From assembly GCA_943737045.1 (NCBI GenBank), contig CALSFV010000046.1, forward strand, positions 310,001 through 374,000: DNA of 64,000 nucleotides, read 5' to 3'. The stretch is from Parapristionchus giblindavisi. Taxonomy: Eukaryota > Nematoda > Chromadorea > Rhabditida > Diplogasteridae. Of the stretch, positions 37,001 through 51,472 are shown piece after piece. The stretch's first letter is position 1. Each line of letters opens with the position of its first letter. The notes under the pieces are model-generated. The model was not told the origin of the DNA. It did not search any database and worked only from the letters and a program-made list of their open reading frames with translations. The position numbers and the translations under genes are program-made.

Positions 37001-40000
37001 ATTGTGTCGACCGTAAAATAATACGGTTCGACATGAGCTGAAGAGTGTACGATTCAGAATTTTTTTCTCTTTCACATGGTATATGACACGATTAGTATCG
37101 TTGATAATTTGACTTGTCATGAATTGTTTTGTAGCGAAAATGCAAAGAGTACTGGAAGATAATTTAGCATTTTGGCCTATGTGACCGCTGCTCAGGAATG
37201 GAAAAGTGTATCGTATTCAGATTTTTTTGCTCTTTCGTTGGGTATACGACAAGATAGGTTTCATTGCCATTTTCACATTTCACAAGTAATTTATATCATA
37301 TAAGAGTAAAAGCTACTTTTGTACTTCGGCCATTTTCGCGACTGTAAAATAATACGGTTAGACAGGAGCTGAAGTGTGTACGATTCAGCATTTTTTTCTC
37401 TTTCCATGGTATATGACACGATTAGTATCGTTGACAATTTGACTTGTCATGAATTGTTTTGTAGGGAAAATGCAAAGAGTACTGGAAGATAATTTAGCAT
37501 TTTGGCATATGTGACCGCTTTTCAGGAATGGAAAAGTGTATCGTATTCAGATTTTTTTACTCTTTCACAAGGTATACGACACGATAGGTATCGTTGCCAT
37601 TTTCACATTTCACAAGTAATTTTTATCATATAAGAGTAAAAGCTACTTTTGTACTTCGGTCATTGTGTCGACCGTAAAATAATACGGTTCGACATGAGCT
37701 GAAGAGTGTACGATTCAGAATTTTTTTTCTTTCACATGGTATATGACACGATTAGTATCGATGATAATTTGACTTGTCATGAATTGTTTTGTAGCGAAAA
37801 TGCAAAGAGTACTGGAAGATAATTTAGCATTTTGGCCTATGTGACCGCTGTTCAGGAATGTAATAGTGTATCGTATTCAGATTTTTTTGCTCTTTCGTTG
37901 GGTATACGACAAGATAGGTTTCATTGCCATTTTCACATTTCACAAGTAATTTTTATCATATAAGAGTAAAAGCTACTTTTGTACTTCGGCCATTGTGTCG
38001 ACCGTAAAATAATACGGTTCGACATGAGCTGAAGAGTGTACGATTCAGAATTTTTTTCTCTTTCACATGGTATATGACACGATAGGTATCGTTGCCATTT
38101 TCACATTTCACAAGTAATTTTTATCATATAAGAGTAAAAGCTACTTTTGTACTTCGGTCATTGTGTCGACCGTAAAATAATACGGTTCGACATGAGCTGA
38201 AGAGTGTACGATTCAGAATTTTTTTCTCTTTCACATGGTATATGACACGATTAGTATCGTTGATAATTTGACTTGTCATGAATTGTTTTTTAGCATTTTG
38301 GCCTATGTGACCTCTTTTCAGGAATGGAAAAGTGTATCGTATTCAGATTTTTTTTGCTCTTTCACATGGTATGTGACACGATAGGTATCGTTGCCATTTT
38401 CACATTTCACAAGTAATTTTTATCATATAAGAGTAAAAGCTACTTTTGTACTTCGGTCATTGTGTCGACCGTAAAATAATACGGTTCGACATGAGCTGAA
38501 GAGTGTACGATTCAGAATTTTTTTCTCTTTCACATGGTATATGACACGATTAGTATCGTTGATAATTTGACTTGTCATGAATTGTTTTGTAGCGAAAATG
38601 CAAAGAGTACTGGAAGATAATTTAGCATTTTGGCCTATGTGACCGCTGCTCAGGAATGGAAAAGTGTATCGTATTCAGATTTTTTTGCTCTTTCGTTGGG
38701 TATACGACAAGATAGGTTTCATTGCCATTTTCACATTTCACAAGTAATTTTTATCATATAAGAGTAAAAGCTACTTTTGTACTTCGGCCATTTTCGCGAC
38801 TGTAAAATAATACGGTTAGACAGGAGCTGAAGTGTGTACGATTCAGCATTTTTTTCTCTTTCCATGGTATATGACACGATTAGTATCGTTGACAATTTGA
38901 CTTGTCATGAATTGTTTTGTAGGGAAAATGCAAAGAGTACTGGAAGATAATTTAGCATTTTGGCATATGTGACCGCTTTTCAGGAATGGAAAAGTGTATC
39001 GTATTCAGATTTTTTTACTCTTTCACAAGGTATACGACACGATAGGTATCGTTGCCATTTTCACATTTCACAAGTAATTTTTATCATATAAGAGTAAAAG
39101 CTACTTTTGTACTTCGGTCATTGTGTCGACCGTAAAATAATACGGTTCGACATGAGCTGAAGAGTGTACGATTCAGAATTTTTTTCTCTTTCACATGGTA
39201 AATGACACGATTAGTATCGATGATAATTTGACTTGTCATGAATTGTTTTGTAGCGAAAATGCAAAGAGTACTGGAAGATAATTTAGCATTTTGGCCTATG
39301 TGACCGCTGTTCAGGAATGGAATAGTGTATCGTATTCAGATTTTTTTGCTCTTTCGTTGGGTATACGACAAGATAGGTTTCATTGCCATTTTCACATTTC
39401 ACAAGTAATTTTTATCATATAAGAGTAAAAGCTACTTTTGTACTTCGGCCATTGTGTCGACCGTAAAATAATACGGTTCGACATGAGCTGAAGAGTGTAC
39501 GATTCAGAATTTTTTTCTCTTTCACATGGTATATGACACGATAGGTATCGTTGCCATTTTCACATTTCACAAGTAATTTTTATCATATAAGAGTAAAAGC
39601 TACTTTTGTACTTCGGTCATTGTGTCGACTGTAAAATAATACGGTTAGACAGGAGCTGAAGTGTGTACGATTCAGCATTTTTATCTCTTTCACATGGTAT
39701 ATGACACGATTAGTATCGTTGACAATTTGACTTGTCATGAATTGTTTTGTAGGGAAAATGCAAAGAGTACTGGAAGATAATTTAGCATTTTGGCATATGT
39801 GACCGCTTTTCAGGAATGGAAAAGTGTATCGTATTCAGATTTTTTTGCTCTTTCGTTGGGTATACGACAAGATAGGTTTCATTGCCATTTTCACATTTCA
39901 CAAGTAATTTTTATCATGTAAGAGTAAAAGCTACTTTTGTACTTCGGCCATTGTGTCGACCGTAAAATAATACGGTTCGACATGAGCTGAAGAGTGTACG

Positions 40001-43000
40001 ATTCAGAATTTTTTTCTCTTTCACATGGTATATGACACGATAGGTATCGTTGCCATTTTCACATTTCACAAGTAATTTTTATCATATAAGAGTAAAAGCT
40101 ACTTTTGTACTTCGGTCATTGTGTCGACTGTAAAATAATACGGTTCGACATGAGCTGAAGAGTGTACGATTCAGAATTTTTTTCTCTTTCACATGGTATA
40201 TGACACGATTAGTATCGTTGATAATTTGACTTGTCATGAATTGTTTTGTAGGGAAAATGCAAAGAGTACTGGAAGATAATTTAGCATTTTGGCATATGTG
40301 ACCGCTTTCAGGAATGAAAAAGTGTATCGTATTCAGATTTTTTTACTCTTTCGTTGGGTATACGACAAGATAGGTTTCATTGCCATTTTCACATTTCACA
40401 AGTAATTTTTATCAAATAAGAGTAAAAGCTACTTTTGTACTTCGGCCATTGTCGCGACTGTAAAATAATACGGTTAGACAGGAGCTGAAGTGTGTACGAT
40501 TCAGCATTTTTATCTCTTTCACATGGTATATGACACGATTAGTATCGTTGATAATTTGACTTGTCATGAATTGTTTTGTAGGGAAAATGCAAAGAGTACT
40601 GGAAGATAATTTAGCATTTTGGCATATGTGACCGCTTTTCAGGAATGGAAAAGTGTATCGTATTCAGATTTTTTTACTCTTTCACATGGTATACGACACG
40701 ATAGGTATCGTTGCCATTTTCACATTTCACAAGTAATTTTTATCATATAAGAGTAAAAGCTACTTTTGTACTTCGGTCATTGTGTCGACCGTAAAATAAT
40801 ACGGTTCGACATGAGCTGAAGAGTGTACGATTCAGAATTTTTTTCTCTTTCACATGGTATATGACACGATTAGTATCGTTGATAATTTGACTTGTCATGA
40901 ATTGTTTTGTAGCGAAAATGCAAAGAGTACTGGAAGATAATTTAGCATTTTGGCCTATGTGACCGCTGTTCAGGAATGGAAAAGTGTATCGTATTCAGAT
41001 TTTTTTACTCTTTCACATGGTATACGACAAGATAGGTTTCATTGCCATTTTCACATTTCACAAGTAATTTTTATCATATAAGAGTAAAAGCTACTTTTGT
41101 ACTTCGGCCATTGTGTCGACCGTAAAATAATACGGTTCGACATGAGCTGAAGAGTGTACGATTCAGAATTTTTTTCTCTTTCACATGGTATATGACACGA
41201 TAGGTATCGTTGCCATTTTCACATTTCACAAGTAATTTTTATCATATAAGAGTAAAAGCTACTTTTGTACTTCGGTAATTGTGTCGACCGTAAAATAATA
41301 CGGTTCGACATGAGCTGAAGAGTGTACTATTCAGAATTTTTTTCTCTTTCACATGGTATATGACACGATTAGTATCGTTGATAATTTGACTTGTCATGAA
41401 TTGTTTTTTAGCATTTTGGCCTATGTGACCTCTTTTCAGGAATGGAAAAGTGTATCGTATTCAGATTTTTTTTGCTCTTTCACATGGTATGTGACACGAT
41501 AGGTATCGTTGCCATTTTCACATTTCACAAGTAATTTTTATCATATAAGAGTAAAAGCTACTTTTGTACTTCGGTCATTGTGTCGACCGTAAAATAATAC
41601 GGTTCGACATGAGCTGAAGAGTGTACGATTCAGAATTTTTTTCTCTTTCACATGGTATATGACACGATTAGTATCGTTGATAATTTGACTTGTCATGAAT
41701 TGTTTTGTAGCGAAAATGCAAAGAGTACTGGAAGATAATTTAGCATTTTGGCCTATGTGACCGCTGCTCAGGAATGGAAAAGTGTATCGTATTCAGATTT
41801 TTTTGCTCTTTCGTTGGGTATACGACAAGATAGGTTTCATTGCCATTTTCACATTTCACAAGTAATTTATATCATATAAGAGTAAAAGCTACTTTTGTAC
41901 TTCGGCCATTTTCGCGACTGTAAAATAATACGGTTAGACAGGAGCTGAAGTGTGTACGATTCAGCATTTTTTTCTCTTTCCATGGTATATGACACGATTA
42001 GTATCGTTGACAATTTGACTTGTCATGAATTGTTTTGTAGGGAAAATGCAAAGAGTACTGGAAGATAATTTAGCATTTTGGCATATGTGACCGCTTTTCA
42101 GGAATGGAAAAGTGTATCGTATTCAGATTTTTTTACTCTTTCACAAGGTATACGACACGATAGGTATCGTTGCCATTTTCACATTTCACAAGTAATTTTT
42201 ATCATATAAGAGTAAAAGCTACTTTTGTACTTCGGTCATTGTGTCGACCGTAAAATAATACGGTTCGACATGAGCTGAAGAGTGTACGATTCAGAATTTT
42301 TTTCTCTTTCACATGGTATATGACACGATTAGTATCGATGATAATTTGACTTGTCATGAATTGTTTTGTAGCGAAAATGCAAAGAGTACTGGAAGATAAT
42401 TTAGCATTTTGGCCTATGTGACCGCTGCTCAGGAATGGAAAAGTGTATCGTATTCAGATTTTTTTGCTCTTTCGTTGGGTATACGACAAGATAGGTTTCA
42501 TTGCCATTTTCACATTTCACAAGTAATTTATATCATATAAGAGTAAAAGCTACTTTTGTACTTCGGCCATTTTCGCGACTGTAAAATAATACGGTTAGAC
42601 AGGAGCTGAAGTGTGTACGATTCAGCATTTTTTTCTCTTTCCATGGTATATGACACGATTAGTATCGTTGACAATTTGACTTGTCATGAATTGTTTTGTA
42701 GGGAAAATGCAAAGAGTACTGGAAGATAATTTAGCATTTTGGCATATGTGACCGCTTTTCAGGAATGGAAAAGTGTATCGTATTCAGATTTTTTTACTCT
42801 TTCACAAGGTATACGACACGATAGGTATCGTTGCCATTTTCACATTTCACAAGTAATTTTTATCATATAAGAGTAAAAGCTACTTTTGTACTTCGGTCAT
42901 TGTGTCGACCGTAAAATAATACGGTTCGACATGAGCTGAAGAGTGTACGATTCAGAATTTTTTTCTCTTTCACATGGTATATGACACGATTAGTATCGAT

Positions 43001-46000
43001 GATAATTTGACTTGTCATGAATTGTTTTGTAGCGAAAATGCAAAGAGTACTGGAAGATAATTTAGCATTTTGGCCTATGTGACCGCTGTTCAGGAATGGA
43101 AAAGTGTATCGTATTCAGATTTTTTTTGCTCTTTCGTTGGGTATACGACAAGATAGGTTTCATTGCCATTTTCACATTTCACAAGTAATTTTTATCATAT
43201 AAGAGTAAAAGCTACTTTTGTACTTCGGCCATTGTGTCGACCGTAAAATAACACGGTTCGACATGAGCTGAAGAGTGTACGATTCAGAATTTTTTTCTCT
43301 TTCACATGGTATATGACACGATTAGTATCGTTGATAATTTGACTTGTCATGAATTGTTTTGTAGCGAAAATGCAAAGAGTACTGGAAGATAATTTAGCAT
43401 TTTGGCCTATGTGACCGCTGCTCAGGAATGGAAAAGTGTATCGTATTCAGATTTTTTTGCTCTTTCGTTGGGTATACGACAAGATAGGTTTCATTGCCAT
43501 TTTCACATTTCACAAGTAATTTATATCATATAAGAGTAAAAGCTACTTTTGTACTTCGGCCATTTTCGCGACTGTAAAATAATACGGTTAGACAGGAGCT
43601 GAAGTGTGTACGATTCAGCATTTTTTTCTCTTTCCATGGTATATGACACGATTAGTATCGTTGACAATTTGACTTGTCATGAATTGTTTTGTAGGGAAAA
43701 TGCAAAGAGTACTGGAAGATAATTTAGCATTTTGGCATATGTGACCGCTTTTCAGGAATGGAAAAGTGTATCGTATTCAGATTTTTTTACTCTTTCACAA
43801 GGTATACGACACGATAGGTATCGTTGCCATTTTCACATTTCACAAGTAATTTTTATCATATAAGAGTAAAAGCTACTTTTGTACTTCGGTCATTGTGTCG
43901 ACCGTAAAATAATACGGTTCGACATGAGCTGAAGAGTGTACGATTCAGAATTTTTTTCTCTTTCACATGGTATATGACACGATTAGTATCGATGATAATT
44001 TGACTTGTCATGAATTGTTTTGTAGCGAAAATGCAAAGAGTACTGGAAGATAATTTAGCATTTTGGCCTATGTGACCGCTGTTCAGGAATGGAAAAGTGT
44101 ATCGTATTCAGATTTTTTTTGCTCTTTCGTTGGGTATACGACAAGATAGGTTTCATTGCCATTTTCACATTTCACAAGTAATTTTTATCATATAAGAGTA
44201 AAAGCTACTTTTGTACTTCGGCCATTGTGTCGACCGTAAAATAACACGGTTCGACATGAGCTGAAGAGTGTACGATTCAGAATTTTTTTCTCTTTCACAT
44301 GGTATATGACACGATTAGTATCGTTGATAATTTGACTTGTCATGAATTGTTTTGTAGCGAAAATGCAAAGAGTACTGGAAGATAATTTAGCATTTTGGCC
44401 TATGTGACCGCTGTTCAGGAATGGAAAAGTGTATCGTATTCAGATTTTTTTGCTCTTTCGTTGGGTATACGACAAGATAGGTTTCATTGCCATTTTCACA
44501 TTTCACAAGTAATTTTTATCATATAAGAGTAAAAGCTACTTTTGTACTTCGGCCATTTTCGCGACTGTAAAATAATACGGTTAGACAGGAGCTGAAGTGT
44601 GTACGATTCAGCATTTTTTTCTCTTTCCATGGTATATGACACGATTAGTATCGTTGACAATTTGACTTGTCATGAATTGTTTTGTAGGGAAAATGCAAAG
44701 AGTACTGGAAGATAATTTAGCATTTTGGCATATGTGACCGCTTTTCTGGAATGGAAAAGTGTATCGTATTCAGATTTTTTTGCTCTTTCGTTGGGTATAC
44801 GACACGATAGGTATCGTTGCCATTTTCACATTTCACAAGTAATTTTTATCATATAAGAGTAAAAGCTACTTTTGTACTTCGGTCATTGTGTCGACCGTAA
44901 AATAATACGGTTCGACATGAGCTGAAGAGTGTACGATTCAGAATTTTTTTCTCTTTCACATGGTATATGACACGATTAGTATCGTTGATAATTTGACTTG
45001 TCATGAATTGTTTTGTAGCGAAAATGAAAAGAGTACTGGAAGATAATTTAGCATTTTGGCCTATGTGACCGCTGTTCAGGAATGGAAAAGTGTATCGTAT
45101 TCAGATTTTTTTGCTCTTTCGTTGGGTATACGACAAGATAGGCTTCATTGCCATTTTCACATTTCACAAGTAATTTTTATCATATAAGAGTAAAAGCTAC
45201 TTTTGTACTTCGGCCATTGTGTCGACCGTAAAATAATACGGTTCGACATGAGCTGAAGAGTGTACGATTCAGAATTTTTTCTCTTTCACATGGTATATGA
45301 CACGATAGGTATCGTTGCCATTTTCACATTTCACAAGTAATTTTTATCATATAAGAGTAAAAGCTACTTTTGTACTTCGGTCATTGTGTCGACCGTAAAA
45401 TAATACGGTTCGACATGAGCTGAAGAGTGTACGATTCAGAATTTTTTTCTCTTTCACATGGTATATGACACGATTAGTATCGTTGATAATTTGACTTGTC
45501 ATGAATTGTTTTGTAGCGAAAATGCAAAGAGTACTGGAAGATAATTTAGCATTTTGGCCTATGTGACCGCTGTTCAGGAATGGAAAAGTGTATCGTATTC
45601 AGATTTTTTTACTCTTTCACATGGTATACGACAAGATAGGTTTCATTGCCATTTTCACATTTCACAAGTAATTTTTATCATATAAGAGTAAAAGCTACTT
45701 TTGTACTTCGGCCATTGTGTCGACCGTGAAATAATACGGTTCGACATGAGCTGAAGAGTGTACGATTCAGAATTTTTTTCTCTTTCACATGGTATATGAC
45801 ACGATAGGTATCGTTGCCATTTTCACATTTCACAAGTAATTTTTATCATATAAGAGTAAAAGCTACTTTTGTACTTCGGTCATTGTGTCGACCGTAAAAT
45901 AATACGGTTCGACATGAGCTGAAGAGTGTACGATTCAGAATTTTTTTCTCTTTCACATGGTATATGACACGATTAGTATCGTTGATAATTTGACTTGTCA

Positions 46001-49000
46001 TGAATTGTTTTTTAGCATTTTGGCCTATGTGACCTCTTTTCAGGAATGGAAAAGTGTATCGTATTCAGATTTTTTTTGCTCTTTCACATGGTATGTGACA
46101 CGATAGGTATCGTTGCCATTTTCACATTTCACAAGTAATTTTTATCATATAAGAGTAAAAGCTACTTTTGTACTTCGGTCATTGTGTCGACCGTAAAATA
46201 ATACGGTTCGACATGAGCTGAAGAGTGTACGATTCAGAATTTTTTTCTCTTTCACATGGTATATGACACGATTAGTATCGTTGATAATTTGACTTGTCAT
46301 GAATTGTTTTGTAGCGAAAATGCAAAGAGTACTGGAAGATAATTTAGCATTTTGGCCTATGTGACCGCTGCTCAGGAATGGAAAAGTGTATCGTATTCAG
46401 ATTTTTTTGCTCTTTCGTTGGGTATACGACAAGATAGGTTTCATTGCCATTTTCACATTTCACAAGTAATTTATATCATATAAGAGTAAAAGCTACTTTT
46501 GTACTTCGGCCATTTTCGCGACTGTAAAATAATACGGTTAGACAGGAGCTGAAGTGTGTACGATTCAGCATTTTTTTCTCTTTCCATGGTATATGACACG
46601 ATTAGTATCGTTGACAATTTGACTTGTCATGAATTGTTTTGTAGGGAAAATGCAAAGAGTACTGGAAGATAATTTAGCATTTTGGCATATGTGACCGCTT
46701 TTCAGGAATGGAAAAGTGTATCGTATTCAGATTTTTTTACTCTTTCACAAGGTATACGACACGATAGGTATCGTTGCCATTTTCACATTTCACAAGTAAT
46801 TTTTATCATATAAGAGTAAAAGCTACTTTTGTACTTCGGTCATTGTGTCGACCGTAAAATAATACGGTTCGACATGAGCTGAAGAGTGTACGATTCAGAA
46901 TTTTTTTCTCTTTCACATGGTATATGACACGATTAGTATCGATGATAATTTGACTTGTCATGAATTGTTTTGTAGCGAAAATGCAAAGAGTACTGGAAGA
47001 TAATTTAGCATTTTGGCCTATGTGACCGCTGTTCAGGAATGGAAAAGTGTATCGTATTCAGATTTTTTTTGCTCTTTCGTTGGGTATACGACAAGATAGG
47101 TTTCATTGCCATTTTCACATTTCACAAGTAATTTTTATCATATAAGAGTAAAAGCTACTTTTGTACTTCGGCCATTGTGTCGACCGTAAAATAACACGGT
47201 TCGACATGAGCTGAAGAGTGTACGATTCAGAATTTTTTTCTCTTTCACATGGTATATGACACGATTAGTATCGTTGATAATTTGACTTGTCATGAATTGT
47301 TTTGTAGCGAAAATGCAAAGAGTACTGGAAGATAATTTAGCATTTTGGCCTATGTGACCGCTGTTCAGGAATGGAAAAGTGTATCGTATTCAGATTTTTT
47401 TGCTCTTTCGTTGGGTATACGACAAGATAGGTTTCATTGCCATTTTCACATTTCACAAGTAATTTTTATCATATAAGAGTAAAAGCTACTTTTGTACTTC
47501 GGCCATTTTCGCAACTGTAAAATAATACGGTTAGACAGGAGCTGAAGTGTGTACGATTCAGCATTTTTTTCTCTTTCCATGGTATATGACACGATTAGTA
47601 TCGTTGACAATTTGACTTGTCATGAATTGTTTTGTAGGGAAAATGCAAAGAGTACTGGAAGATAATTTAGCATTTTGGCATATGTGACCGCTTTTCTGGA
47701 ATGGAAAAGTGTATCGTATTCAGATTTTTTTGCTCTTTCGTTGGGTATACGACACGATAGGTATCGTTGCCATTTTCACATTTCACAAGTAATTTTTATC
47801 ATATAAGAGTAAAAGCTACTTTTGTACTTCGGTCATTGTGTCGACCGTAAAATAATACGGTTCGACATGAGCTGAAGAGTGTACGATTCAGAATTTTTTT
47901 CTCTTTCACATGGTATATGACACGATTAGTATCGTTGATAATTTGACTTGTCATGAATTGTTTTGTAGCGAAAATGAAAAGAGTACTGGAAGATAATTTA
48001 GCATTTTGGCCTATGTGACCGCTGTTCAGGAATGGAAAAGTGTATCGTATTCAGATTTTTTTGCTCTTTCGTTGGGTATACGACAAGATAGGCTTCATTG
48101 CCATTTTCACATTTCACAAGTAATTTTTATCATATAAGAGTAAAAGCTACTTTTGTACTTCGGCCATTGTGTCGACCGTAAAATAATACGGTTCGACATG
48201 AGCTGAAGAGTGTACGATTCAGAATTTTTTCTCTTTCACATGATATATGACACGATAGGTATCGTTGCCATTTTCACATTTCACAAGTAATTTTTATCAT
48301 ATAAGAGTAAAAGCTACTTTTCTACTTCGGTCATTGTGTCGACCGTAAAATAATACGGTTCGACATGAGCTGAAGAGTGTACGATTCAGAATTTTTTTCT
48401 CTTTCACGTGGTATATGACACAATTAGTATCGTTGATAATTTGACTTGTCATGAATGGTTTTGTAGCGAAAATGCAAAGAGTACTGGAAGATAATTTAGC
48501 ATTTTGGCCTATGTGACCGCTGCTCAGGAATGGAAAAGTGTATCGTATTCAGATTTTTTTGCTCTTTCGTTGGGTATACGACAAGATAGGTTTCATTGCC
48601 ATTTTCACATTTCACAAGTAATTTTTATCATATAAGAGTAAAAGCTACTTTTGTACTTCGGCCATTGTGGCGACTGTAAAATAATACGGTTAGACAGGAG
48701 CTGAAGTGTGTACGATTCAGCATTTTTTTCTCTTTCCATGGTATATGACACGATTAGTATCGTTGACAATTTGACTTGTCATGAATTGTTTTGTAGGGAA
48801 AATGCAAAGAGTACTGGAAGATAATTTAGCATTTTGGAATATGTGACCGCTTTTCAGGAATGGAAAAGTGTATCGTATTCAGATTTTTTTACTCTTTCAC
48901 ATGGTATACGACACGATAGGTATCGTTGCCATTTTCACATTTCACAAGTAATTTTTATCATATAAGAGTAAAAGCTACTTTTGTACTTCGGTCATTGTGT

Positions 49001-51472
49001 CGACCGTAAAATAATACGGTTCGACATGAGCTGAAGAGTGTACGATTCAGAATTTTTTTCTCTTTCACATGGTATATGACACGATTAGTATCGTTGATAA
49101 TTTGACTTGTCATGAATTGTTTTGTAGCGAAAATGCAAAGAGTACTGGAAGATAATTTAGCATTTTGGCCTATGTGACCGCTGTTCAGGAATGGAAAAGT
49201 GTATCGTATTCAGATTTTTTTGCTCTTTCGTTGGGTATACGACAAGATAGGTTTCATTGCCATTTTCACATTTCACAAGTAATTTTTATCATATAAGAGT
49301 AAAAGCTACTTTTGTACTTCGGCCATTGTGTCGACCGTAAAATAATACGGTTCGACATGAGCTGAAGAGTGTACGATTCAGAATTTTTTTCTCTTTCACA
49401 TGGTATATGACACGATAGGTATCGTTGCCATTTTCACATTTCACAAGTAATTTTTATCATATAAGAGTAAAAGCTACTTTTGTACTTCGGTCATTGTGTC
49501 GACCGTAAAATAATACGGTTCGACATGAGCTGAAGAGTGTACGATTCAGAATTTTTTTCTCTTTCACATGGTATATGACACGATTAGTATCGTTGATAAT
49601 TTGACTTGTCATGAATTGTTTTTTAGCATTTTGGCCTATGTGACCTCTTTTCAGGAATGGAAAAGTGTATCGTATTCAGATTTTTTTTGCTCTTTCACAT
49701 GGTATGTGACACGATAGGTATCGTTGCCATTTTCACATTTCACAGGTAATTTTTATCATATAAGAGTAAAAGCTACTTTTGTACTTCGGTCATTGTGTCG
49801 ACCGTAAAATAATACGGTTCGACATGAGCTGAAGAGTGTACGATTCAGAATTTTTTTCTCTTTCACATGGTATATGACACGATTAGTATCGTTGATAATT
49901 TGACTTGTCATGAATTGTTTTGTAGCGAAAATGCAAAGAGTACTGGAAGATAATTTAGCATTTTGGCCTATGTGACCGCTGCTCAGGAATGGAAAAGTGT
50001 ATCGTATTCAGATTTTTTTGCTCTTTCGTTGGGTATACGACAAGATAGGTTTCATTGCCATTTTCACATTTCACAAGTAATTTATATCATATAAGAGTAA
50101 AAGCTACTTTTGTACTTCGGCCATTTTCGCGACTGTAAAATAATACGGTTAGACAGGAGCTGAAGTGTGTACGATTCAGCATTTTTTTCTCTTTCCATGG
50201 TATATGACACGATTAGTATCGTTGACAATTTGACTTGTCATGAATTGTTTTGTAGGGAAAATGCAAAGAGTACTGGAAGATAATTTAGCATTTTGGCATA
50301 TGTGACCGCTTTTCAGGAATGGAAAAGTGTATCGTATTCAGATTTTTTTACTCTTTCACAAGGTATACGACACGATAGGTATCGTTGCCATTTTCACATT
50401 TCACAAGTAATTTTTATCATATAAGAGTAAAAGCTACTTTTGTACTTCGGTCATTGTGTCGACCGTAAAATAATACGGTTCGACATGAGCTGAAGAGTGT
50501 ACGATTCAGAATTTTTTTTTCTTTCACATGGTATATGACACGATTAGTATCGATGATAATTTGACTTGTCATGAATTGTTTTGTAGCGAAAATGCAAAGT
50601 GTACTGGAAGATAATTTAGCATTTTGGCCTATGTGACCGCTGTTCAGGAATGGAATAGTGTATCGTATTCAGATTTTTTTGCTCTTTCGTTGGGTATACG
50701 ACAAGATAGGTTTCATTGCCATTTTCACATTTCACAAGTAATTTTTATCATATAAGAGTAAAAGCTACTTTTGTACTTCGGCCATTGTGTCGACCGTAAA
50801 ATAATACGGTTCGACATGAGCTGAAGAGTGTACGATTCAGAATTTTTTTCTCTTTCACATGGTATATGACACGATAGGTATCGTTGCCATTTTCACATTT
50901 CACAAGTAATTTTTATCATATAAGAGTAAAAGCTACTTTTGTACTTCGGTCATTGTGTCGACCGTAAAATAATACGGTTCGACATGAGCTGAAGAGTGTA
51001 CGATTCAGAATTTTTTTCTCTTTCACATGGTATATGACACGATTAGTATCGTTGATAATTTGACTTGTCATGAATTGTTTTGTAGGGAAAATGCAAAGAG
51101 TACTGGAAGATAATTTAGCATTTTGGCATATGTGACCGCTTTTCAGGAATGGAAAAGTGTATCGTATTCAGATTTTTTTGCTCTTTCGTTGGGTATACGA
51201 CAAGATAGGTTTCATTGCCATTTTCACATTTCACAAGTAATTTTTATCATATAAGAGTAAAAGCTACTTTTGTACTTCGGCCATTGTGTCGACCGTAAAA
51301 TAATACGGTTCGACATGAGCTGAAGAGTGTACGATTCAGAATTTTTTTCTCTTTCACATGGTATATGACACGATAGGTATCGTTGCCATTTTCACATTTC
51401 ACAAGTAATTTTTATCATATAAGAGTAAAAGCTACTTTTGTACTTCGGTCATTGTGTCGACTGTAAAATAAT

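Larger units (their letters stand above)
33727..51060 (+). repeat. Satellite domain II: mixed higher-order repeat with short hybrid units
   Basis: Full 331-bp monomers alternate with 168-bp alpha/beta hybrids and with alpha halves lacking 33 bp. Two beta types are mixed. Large blocks are repeated. The 33-bp deletion joint at 34011 recurs at 46005, and the ttgtggcgac variant at 36671 recurs at 48665, both at an offset of exactly 11994 bp. The variants ggcttcattg (45142, 48090) and aaaatgaaaagag recur 2948-2950 bp apart. Confidence 0.8.
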
